A stretch of DNA of 11,322 nt. It comes from UBA1367 sp040268355 (GTDB lineage: Bacteria > Actinomycetota > Coriobacteriia > Coriobacteriales > Atopobiaceae). The stretch is from NCBI GenBank assembly GCA_040268355.1, contig JAWRIT010000124.1, forward strand, positions 1 through 11,322, given 5' to 3'. Both the position numbers and the translations under genes were made by a program. Shown here piece after piece: positions 5,895 through 11,322 of this stretch; positions within the stretch are counted from its first letter, which is position 1; the number at the start of each line of letters is the position of its first letter. The notes under the pieces were generated by a model that saw nothing but the letters and a program-made list of their open reading frames with translations, was not told the origin of the DNA and made no database searches.

Positions 5895-7484
5895 TTACAG
5901 GCGCGGGAACAGGGCGTCGCCCTTGGTCACACCCGCTCCGCCGACGAGCCCTCCCCAGGCGCAGGCGGCGCGCAGGTCGCGGGTTTCGACCTGATCCTCG
6001 AGCGACAGGCGCCGCAGCACCTCCGCCGAGGTCTCGGGCATGAAGGGCGCGAGCAGGTGCGCACAGATGCGGATGGACTCCAGCAGGCTGGCGATGATGC
6101 CGACCAGCTCGTCGGCGCGCGCGGGGTCCTTGGCGACCGCCCAGGGCGCCGCGTCCTCGATGTAGTGGTTGGCGGCGTGCACCAGCTCCATCACCTCGTC
6201 TTTGGCCTGGGTGTAGCGCATGGCGTCCATGTGCTCGCAGTAGCGCTCGACCAGGCCCTCCGCCACGCTGCGCAGGGGACTCTCGGTGCGCTCCCAGCCC
6301 TCGGGCAGCTCGGGCGTGGTACCCGCGAAGTACTTGGCGCTCATGTTGAGCGAGCGGGACACGAGGTTGCCCCAGCTGTTGGCGAGATCCGCGTTGTAGA
6401 CCTGCTCCATACGTCCGTACGAGATGCCGCCGTCCTCCCCCGGCACGCAGTCCGTCATGAAGTAGTAGCGGTATCCCTCGACCCCAAGCAGATCGATGAC
6501 GTCTTCCGGCGCGATCGCATTGCCAAGCGACTTTGACATCTTGACGTTCTTGCCCGACTCGTCGTCTCGAACCATAAGGAAGCCGTGCGCAAAGACGTGC
6601 TCGGGCACGGCCTCGCCGATGGCCATGAGCATGGCCGGCCAGATGACGCAGTGGAAGCGGATGATGTCCTTGCCCACCACGTGGAACTGCGCAGGCCAGC
6701 GCCGCGCGTACTGCTCCGCCTGGTCGGGATTGCCGAAGCCCACCGCGGTGGCATAGTTGAGCAGGGCGTCGAACCACACGTAGGTCACGTGCCGCTCGTC
6801 GAAGGGCACCGGAATGCCCCAGTCGAAGCTCGTACGGGAGACGGAGATGTCGCGCAGGCCCCCCTCGACGAAGGAGCGGACCTCGCGCATGCGGAAGTCG
6901 GGCATCACGAAGTCGGGGTGCTCGTCGTAGAGGGCGAGCAGCCGGTCCTGGAAGGCAGAGAGCTTGAAGAACCAGCTCTCCTCCTGCACGCGCTCGAGCG
7001 GGCGGCCGCAGTCGGGACAGAGGTGCTGGCCGACGCTGTCGCGCTCCTCGTCGGACTTGACGACCTGCATGTCGGTGAAGTAGGTCTCCTCGGGCACGCA
7101 GTACCAACCGTCGTAGCTGCCCTTGTAGATGTAGCCCGCATCCCTCATGCGCTCCCAGAGGTGCTGGACGGCCGCGACCTGGCGCGGCTCGGTGGTGCGG
7201 ATGAAGTCGTCGTCGGAGATCTCGAGCGTGTCCCAGATCTCGTGAAAGGCAGGGGCCAGGGAGTCGCACCATTCCTGCGGCGTCATGCCGTGCTCCTCGG
7301 CCGCCCGCTGGACCTTCTCCCCATGCTCGTCGAGCCCGGTCAGGAACTTGACGTCATAGCCGACCGACCGCTTGTAGCGCGCCATGACGTCGCACAGGAT
7401 CGTGCAGTAGGCGGTTCCCAGGTGCGGGGCGGCGTTGACGTAGTAGATGGGGGTGGTGATGTAGAAGCTGGGCTTGTCGGCCAT
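5895..7484 (-). CDS. metG: Methionyl-tRNA synthetase
   Basis: This 529-residue class I aminoacyl-tRNA synthetase charges tRNA-Met and initiator tRNA in the cytoplasm. It has the ATP-binding HLGT at 21-24 (HIGH motif), TGLDEHGEKV at 49-58, the SRTSFDWGIPVP segment near 216-227, KMSKS at 315-319 followed by LGN, and an anticodon-binding helical domain with LLAPFMPETSAEVL near 477-490. It ends without the C-terminal EMAPII-like tRNA-binding domain found in longer forms. The zinc-knuckle region keeps C129 and C156/C159. The position expected to be the second Cys of the first pair is Glu132 (CVPEE), so a four-Cys zinc site is incomplete. The ATG is supported by AAGGAG six bases upstream; the open frame beyond is non-coding. 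First gene of the operon with rsmA and tatD. Confidence 0.96.
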   Translation of the reverse strand: MADKPSFYITTPIYYVNAAPHLGTAYCTILCDVMARYKRSVGYDVKFLTGLDEHGEKVQRAAEEHGMTPQEWCDSLAPAFHEIWDTLEISDDDFIRTTEPRQVAAVQHLWERMRDAGYIYKGSYDGWYCVPEETYFTDMQVVKSDEERDSVGQHLCPDCGRPLERVQEESWFFKLSAFQDRLLALYDEHPDFVMPDFRMREVRSFVEGGLRDISVSRTSFDWGIPVPFDERHVTYVWFDALLNYATAVGFGNPDQAEQYARRWPAQFHVVGKDIIRFHCVIWPAMLMAIGEAVPEHVFAHGFLMVRDDESGKNVKMSKSLGNAIAPEDVIDLLGVEGYRYYFMTDCVPGEDGGISYGRMEQVYNADLANSWGNLVSRSLNMSAKYFAGTTPELPEGWERTESPLRSVAEGLVERYCEHMDAMRYTQAKDEVMELVHAANHYIEDAAPWAVAKDPARADELVGIIASLLESIRICAHLLAPFMPETSAEVLRRLSLEDQVETRDLRAACAWGGLVGGAGVTKGDALFPRL

Positions 7485-7535
7485 GCGGTGCTCCTTGAGG
7501 CGCGAAGGCTGCGTGACGGTTCGCACGCGTGAGCC

Positions 7536-7541
7536 ATTGTA
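7536..7541 (-). promoter_or_regulatory. -10 box of the metG-rsmA-tatD operon
   Basis: On the minus strand this reads TACAAT, five of six matches to the consensus, in an otherwise GC-rich gap. It gives a leader of about 45 bases before the metG Shine-Dalgarno and ATG. The -35 position (GTGCCG at 17 bases) matches poorly. It is the only good -10 between the preceding gene and metG. Confidence 0.55.
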
Positions 7542-7648
7542 GCCCAGCGGTGGCTCGGCGGCACGAGTGGCACACAAGATGCCCGCAGTCGAGGGACCAG
7601 GCCGAGGCGCAGCCTAGAAGGCGGGACCGTTGGTGCGCAGGAGGCTCG

Positions 7649-9814
7649 TCAGCCCTTGTAGCGCAGGACGTAGGTGAACCAGCCGTAGTTGCTTGAGCGG
7701 ACGGAGATCTCGCCGTTGTAGTCGTAGGAGCCCGCTGCGACGGAACCCTTCTGCAGCTGGTCGCCGAGCTTGGCACCGCTTCCGATCCCACCGTGCTCGT
7801 CGGCGTGCGCCCCCACGCGCAGCCCGTTGCCCAGGTAGAACTCGACATGGTATGTGGGTGCCAGCAGGATGTCGCCGCGCCGGAGCGAGGACATCTTGCC
7901 GTTGTACACGATGGCCTGCCACCCGTTCTTGGTGAGCTGCTGGTACATGTCGCCGGTGTAGGACGCCGACCCCACCTTGAGGCCCGCCTTGCGCAGCCCC
8001 GTGATCACCATCGACGAGCAGTCGAAGTCGCCCGCGCCGTGCTTCTTGACGTAGGCGTCGTCCGCGCCCGTCCAGCGGTTGTATTGGCTGTAGCCATAGC
8101 GGCGGTCGTTGGCGATCTTCACGGCCCAGGTGCAGTAGTTCTCGATGATCGAGGCGCGATCCCACTTCGTGAGCTTGCCCTTGGCGTCGGCCCGGTAGAC
8201 GTTCGTGGAGTTCGGGATGCGAACCGTCTGGTTGGTCGCGACGGTGCCGTCGGCCTGGGTGTAGTGCGCATAGGGGGCCGACGCGTAGCCGGGCTTCGCA
8301 TAGTAGGCGCCCGCCGTGGGCCCGCTCGTGCTCTTGTAGAGGTAGTAGCGACGCGTCTTGCCGTCCTTGAAGAACCTGCTGCTCACCCGCCAGCCCTTGG
8401 ACCGGTTGGTGTTGGAGAGCGTGAGCATCTTGCCCTTGGCGTTGGCGACGAACACCTTGCCGTCGGAGGTCCACGACTTGGTCCTGACGTAGCCCTTCTT
8501 GGTCGTGTAGTGGGCGTAGCGCTTGGTCGAGTAGCCGAAGGTGGCGTAGTAGACCCCCGCATCCGCGCCTGTGGTGTCACGGATGAGCAGGTAGCGACGC
8601 TTCTTCTTGGTCCCCCAGGAGTTCGTGGTGACCCAGCCGCTCTCCTGGCCCGAGGACAGGCTGGCGAGTCGGCCGGTCGCGTCCGCGAGGTAGATGCGAC
8701 TGCCCTGTGCCCTGCCCGTCAGATAGGACCCGACGACCACGTAGCCTTCGGGACGCGTGTAGTGGGCATAGCCGTTCTTCGAGTAGCCGGGCTTGGCGTA
8801 GTAGGCGCCCTTGTTCGCACCGGAACGGATGCGATACAGGTAGTAGCGCTGCTGTCCCCTCCCGTAGGCAGAGGTGACCGTCCATCCGCGCCGACGACCG
8901 CCTGTCAGCGACGCGAGCACGCCGTTCTGGTCCGAGACGTAGATGCGCCCGTCGATCGCCAGGTATCCGCTCTTGATGAGCACGCCCGACCTGCTGAACA
9001 GGTAGAACTTGCGCGAGCTGCCCGACCCGATGGCAACGACGCCCGTCTGCGCGACATTGTTGACGTAATAGCGCGTGTGACTGGCGTCCCAGCCGTTCCG
9101 AGCGACCGTGCGCACGACCACCCGCGCGGCAGTGGCGCGGGCGGGCGCTATCGGCATGACTACCGCAGAGCCGGCCGTGGCGTCATCGGTCGCATCGGTG
9201 GGGTCCGGATCGGCGGAGGGCTCGTCGGCAGCGGTGCCGTCGGTGGTGGCGTCGGAGGTGGCGGCGTCATCGGGACTGGCTGCGTCGGAGGTGGCAGCTG
9301 CGTCGTCAGGGGTGGCCGCGTCATCGGGAGCTGTAGCGTCGTTGGAGCCAGGCTCACCGGGCTCGTCGCCGTCCTGCGGGAATCCATCATCGGCAGGCGT
9401 GCCGTCAGTGGCACCGCTCTCCTGCTCATCCGCACGCGCCTGGTCATCTGCCTGTTGCTGAGGCTCTCCCTGCGCGTCCGACTCGTCCGTGGCCTGCGCG
9501 TCTGCGGCTGGCTCGTCCGCGGACGGCTCATCCGGGTCCGACTCGTCTGTGACCGACGCCTCGTCCGCGCTCTGGGCGGTCTTCGGGTCGGTGGCGTCCG
9601 CCTCTTCCTCCGTCTCGTCAGCCAGTGGCGCCCCCTCGTCCGAACTGGCAGCCACCTGCGGCGCATCGACTGCCGCAGACCCGTTGGTCTCGGCGAGCGC
9701 AAGGTCAGGAACCATCAGCTCCATCACAAGCACGAGTCCAAGCAATAGCGCGATGATGGGCGAGCGGCTGAGCGTAGGACGATGAGTGGTGCGTGCACGT
9801 CGGGTGCCGATCAT
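7649..9814 (-). CDS. Secreted modular peptidoglycan hydrolase (Amidase_5/NlpC-P60-like) with tandem wall-repeat modules
   Basis: This 721-residue secreted protein has a signal peptide with basic residues 5-17, hydrophobic core about 19-36 and predicted cleavage after ALA41. Residues 43-215 are a disordered Asp/Ala/Glu/Thr/Ser-rich linker. Residues 240-305 resemble a degenerate wall- or glucan-binding unit (GWDAS, FYLFSRSG, DGRIYVSDQNG). Three tandem modules of 81-84 residues follow at about 309-552, each with GW and YAHYT. The C-terminal domain (about 556-721) resembles phage-type Amidase_5/NlpC-P60 enzymes: YGYSQYNRW, FDCSSMV with likely catalytic C599, RRGDILL, and HVEFYLGNG with likely catalytic H656. 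It probably cleaves peptide links in peptidoglycan outside the cell while bound to the wall. The ATG at 9814 is the only start leaving a normal signal peptide; a GGGGG lies upstream. It has its own promoter. Confidence 0.87.
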   Translation of the reverse strand: MIGTRRARTTHRPTLSRSPIIALLLGLVLVMELMVPDLALAETNGSAAVDAPQVAASSDEGAPLADETEEEADATDPKTAQSADEASVTDESDPDEPSADEPAADAQATDESDAQGEPQQQADDQARADEQESGATDGTPADDGFPQDGDEPGEPGSNDATAPDDAATPDDAAATSDAASPDDAATSDATTDGTAADEPSADPDPTDATDDATAGSAVVMPIAPARATAARVVVRTVARNGWDASHTRYYVNNVAQTGVVAIGSGSSRKFYLFSRSGVLIKSGYLAIDGRIYVSDQNGVLASLTGGRRRGWTVTSAYGRGQQRYYLYRIRSGANKGAYYAKPGYSKNGYAHYTRPEGYVVVGSYLTGRAQGSRIYLADATGRLASLSSGQESGWVTTNSWGTKKKRRYLLIRDTTGADAGVYYATFGYSTKRYAHYTTKKGYVRTKSWTSDGKVFVANAKGKMLTLSNTNRSKGWRVSSRFFKDGKTRRYYLYKSTSGPTAGAYYAKPGYASAPYAHYTQADGTVATNQTVRIPNSTNVYRADAKGKLTKWDRASIIENYCTWAVKIANDRRYGYSQYNRWTGADDAYVKKHGAGDFDCSSMVITGLRKAGLKVGSASYTGDMYQQLTKNGWQAIVYNGKMSSLRRGDILLAPTYHVEFYLGNGLRVGAHADEHGGIGSGAKLGDQLQKGSVAAGSYDYNGEISVRSSNYGWFTYVLRYKG
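8159..8890 (-). repeat. Three tandem ~82-codon repeats encoding YAHYT modules
   Basis: The encoded modules begin near residues 309, 392 and 473. Each follows the order GW, YYLY (RYLL in the second) with G-x-x-x-G, (A/V)YYA then GY, YAHYT, and a closing G-(R/K)-(L/M) before the next GW. YAHYT recurs at 349, 433 and 515. Modules differ at many residues, so the duplications look old. The third is the most diverged at its end and leads straight into the amidase domain. Confidence 0.85.
9170..9688 (-). repeat. Low-complexity sequence encoding an Asp/Ala-rich linker
   Basis: About 173 codons encode almost only Asp, Ala, Glu, Thr, Ser, Pro, Gln and Gly, with recurring short units such as PDDAAT, SDA and DEPSAD. 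The DNA is correspondingly degenerate, with GCGTCGTC-like repetition that creates long false open frames on the plus strand. It probably forms an extended acidic spacer through the cell wall and may vary in length between strains. Confidence 0.8.
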
Positions 9815-9831
9815 GCAACCCCCAAGGGACG

Positions 9832-9857
9832 AACGGACAGGGCAGCGCTTGTCCGTT
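9832..9857 (-). promoter_or_regulatory. Perfect inverted repeat at the transcription start of the amidase gene
   Basis: AACGGACA (9832-9839) and TGTCCGTT (9850-9857) form a perfect 8-bp inverted repeat with a 10-base spacer. It begins one base downstream of the -10 box and covers the expected start site. It fits a repressor operator or a 5' leader hairpin; the two are not distinguishable from sequence. Confidence 0.55.
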
Positions 9858-9858
9858 A

Positions 9859-9888
9859 ATTCTAGGTGCATGCTCGCAACCATCACAA
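9859..9888 (-). promoter_or_regulatory. Promoter of the secreted amidase gene
   Basis: On the minus strand TTGTGA (9888-9883, four of six) and TAGAAT (9864-9859, five of six) are 18 bases apart. This predicts a start near 9852 and a leader of about 38 bases. A perfect -35 hexamer TTGACA lies further upstream at 9906-9901; its best -10 (GATGGT at 16 bases) is poor, so it could mark a second, weaker promoter. Confidence 0.6.
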
Positions 9889-10034
9889 GGTCTACCGAAT
9901 TGTCAAGTTCGGGAACGGGCACCGGAGGCGACGGGCGGCAAGCGGCATCGTGTCCGCGGCAATGCCTCCGACCCACCTGTGTCGAACTCCGCGCCCTCCG
10001 AATCGAACCTCGGCGCTCACGCGCGGGCGAACGC

Positions 10035-10982
10035 CTACGCCCCTGGCGTCCCGACCTCGCCATCCTCACGCGAAAGCTCGACCAGCCGCTCGTAGACCTC
10101 GGCGCGCGGGACCCCGAACTGCCGCGCGACCCGCTTGGCCGCAGCGCTCTTCGGCTCGCCCTCGGCGAGCGCACGCGCGAGCGCCTCGTCGACGGTTTGC
10201 GGGGCGCCCTGGTCCGCCATCACCTGCCGCGCATGCTCCGCCCGCTCCTGCTCGCCAGGCCCCTCGACCACCAGCACGCATTCGCCCCGCAGCTCGCCGC
10301 GCGTGGCGAGGACATCGCTCACCTGCGCAGGCGTGCCCCGCACGACCTCCTCGTGCACCTTGGTCAGCTCCCGGACCAGCGCGACGCGCCGGCGATCGCC
10401 GAACACCTCCGCAATCGACTCGAGCGTGTCGGCCACCCGTCGGGGCGACTCGTAGATGACCAGCGCACCCGGCACGACCATGAGCTCGCGGAGCCGCTCG
10501 CGCTGGGGACCGCGCTTGCGCGGCAGAAAGCCCTCGAAGAAGAAGTGATCCATGGGCAGGCCCGACGCCACGAGCGCACTGGTCACCGCCGAGGGCCCCG
10601 GAACGACCTCCACGCGAAACCCCGCCGCACGCACGCGGTCCACCAGGCGCTGGCCGGGATCCGAGACGCCCGGCATGCCGGCGTCCGACACGAACGAGAC
10701 GTGCTCACCGGCAGCCAGGCGTTCGAGCACCTGCGCCACACGGCGGTCCAGCACGTTCTCGTCTGCCCGCAGCAGTGGAACGTGCAGGTCGAAGTGAGCC
10801 ATGAGCCGCGCCGTGACCCGCGTGTCCTCGCACAGCACCACGTCCGAGGCCGCCAGCGTGTCCACCATGCGCCAGGAGGCGTCCGAGAGGTTGCCGATGG
10901 GGGTGCCGACCACCGAGAGCAGGCCCTCGCGTCCAGGTGTCCCTGTCGCGCCTGCCCCAGGCGCTCCCACTTGAGGCGCCAT
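10035..10982 (-). CDS. rsmI: 16S rRNA (cytidine1402-2'-O)-methyltransferase RsmI
   Basis: This 315-residue tetrapyrrole-methylase-fold enzyme 2'-O-methylates C1402 in the 30S P site, using SAM. Motifs are VGTPIGNLSD at 25-34, CEDTRVTARLM at 51-61, VSDAGMPGVSDPG at 98-110, VPGPSAVTSALVASGLP at 127-143, FEGFLPRKRGPQRERL at 149-164 and the C-terminal helical region PKSAAAKRVARQFGVPRAEVYERL at about 277-300. The ~20-residue Gly/Ala-rich segment before the first strand is longer than usual. The ATG overlaps the TGA of the upstream gene by one base (TGATG), which suggests translational coupling. The frame remains open further upstream but would overlap that gene. About 220 bases separate it from the amidase gene downstream. 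Confidence 0.95.
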   Translation of the reverse strand: MAPQVGAPGAGATGTPGREGLLSVVGTPIGNLSDASWRMVDTLAASDVVLCEDTRVTARLMAHFDLHVPLLRADENVLDRRVAQVLERLAAGEHVSFVSDAGMPGVSDPGQRLVDRVRAAGFRVEVVPGPSAVTSALVASGLPMDHFFFEGFLPRKRGPQRERLRELMVVPGALVIYESPRRVADTLESIAEVFGDRRRVALVRELTKVHEEVVRGTPAQVSDVLATRGELRGECVLVVEGPGEQERAEHARQVMADQGAPQTVDEALARALAEGEPKSAAAKRVARQFGVPRAEVYERLVELSREDGEVGTPGA

Positions 10983-11322
10983 CAGTCGAGCATCCTGCGC
11001 TCGAAGGTCGCGAGCGCCACGCGCGCGTCCCAGCCCACCAAGCGCCCGGACGTCTTCCAGGTCTGGAAGAACCATCCTGGGCAGTCCGCGAACGCGCTCA
11101 GCTGCTCGGAAACATAGACGCGGGCGAGGGCGATCTGGCCTTCGGGCGTCATCATGGCATCCGCATAGGGCAGCGAGGCCGACCATTTGCCCACCATGGT
11201 GGGCAGCCCGCTTTTGCGGGCCCGCGCGAGCGTGCGCCGCGAGCGGTCCACGAGCCGACGCACCCCCGAGGGGCCCACCGCGTCGACGCGGTCGGTGTGG
11301 TGGAACAGGTGGCAGTCGAGCC
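10982..11322 (-). CDS. C-terminal part of a GH5-like glycoside hydrolase (5' end outside the window)
   Basis: The frame is open to the window edge, so only the last ~112 residues are visible. They resemble the end of a GH5 (cellulase/exo-1,3-beta-glucanase type) barrel. DCHLFHH recalls the DxHxY strand. MVGKWSASLPYAD sits where the family has GEWS on strand 7. The helix EGQIALARVYVSEQLSAF is followed by GWFFQTWKTSG, close to the GWxFWTWK strand 8 motif, and a final W-D pair (GWDAR). The Lys at 11186-11188 occupies the usual nucleophile Glu position. An internal GTG at 11278 is not taken as the start because coding continues upstream. It is coupled to rsmI by a one-base overlap. Substrate and export cannot be judged from this fragment. 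Confidence 0.65.
   Translation of the reverse strand, partial: LDCHLFHHTDRVDAVGPSGVRRLVDRSRRTLARARKSGLPTMVGKWSASLPYADAMMTPEGQIALARVYVSEQLSAFADCPGWFFQTWKTSGRLVGWDARVALATFERRMLD

Noticed and set aside
7793..9748. 651-codon plus-strand open frame
   Set aside because: It lies antisense to the secreted amidase. Its Val/Gly/Arg-rich composition mirrors the repetitive Asp/Ala linker and modules.
9960..10020. GTTCGATTC on the minus strand, resembling a tRNA T-loop
   Set aside because: The flanking five-base arms do not pair, and no acceptor, D or anticodon arm can be built around it.
10015..10034. GGCGTTCGCC downstream of rsmI, resembling a fluoride-riboswitch core or terminator
   Set aside because: The stem is only 4 bp, the remaining riboswitch elements are absent, it precedes no fluoride gene, and there is no T-tract.
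9786..11117. 443-codon plus-strand open frame over rsmI
   Set aside because: It is antisense to rsmI, which has clear family motifs, and the translation has no domain signature.

Overview
This is a GC-rich window from a bacterial chromosome whose gene content looks actinobacterial. It most resembles Coriobacteriia (Olsenella/Atopobium-like). That placement is an inference from base composition, a secreted amidase with tandem wall-repeat modules, a family-3 solute-binding lipoprotein and the rsmI/metG/rsmA/tatD neighbourhood; no marker in the window proves it. Every gene is on the minus strand except one small DNA glycosylase. No tRNA, rRNA, CRISPR array, insertion sequence or phage module was seen.

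Left part (1-2409). A run of 15 C at the very edge is followed by hpf, a long-form ribosome hibernation factor, with overlapping inverted repeats upstream of it. Next is an orphan amino-acid-type ABC substrate-binding lipoprotein. About 320 bases upstream of it lies a good extended -10 inside a perfect inverted repeat. The leader in between can fold in competing ways, carries a T-box-like core and puts the Shine-Dalgarno in a hairpin loop. This is the strongest candidate for an undescribed regulatory element here.

Centre (2410-7541). comF (phosphoribosyltransferase fold with two zinc-finger-like Cys clusters) diverges from a plus-strand hypoxanthine/uracil-DNA glycosylase. That gene converges on tatD. 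The metG-rsmA-tatD run reads leftwards as a tight operon (gaps of 13 and 2 bases) from a clear TACAAT promoter. It joins methionyl-tRNA charging, 16S rRNA dimethylation and a TatD nuclease.

Right part (7649-11322). A large secreted protein has a signal peptide, a 170-residue Asp/Ala-rich linker, three tandem ~82-residue modules built around a YAHYT motif, and a C-terminal NlpC/P60-fold (Amidase_5-like) peptidoglycan hydrolase domain. Its promoter has a perfect 8-bp inverted repeat at the expected transcription start. Upstream of it, rsmI (16S rRNA C1402 2'-O-methyltransferase) is overlapped by one base by the end of a GH5-like glycoside hydrolase. That gene runs off the window, and its expected catalytic glutamate appears to be lysine.

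Taken together, the window combines translation maintenance (hpf, rsmI, metG, rsmA), DNA and nucleic-acid processing (glycosylase, TatD, ComF) and cell-surface functions (binding lipoprotein, amidase, glycosidase).
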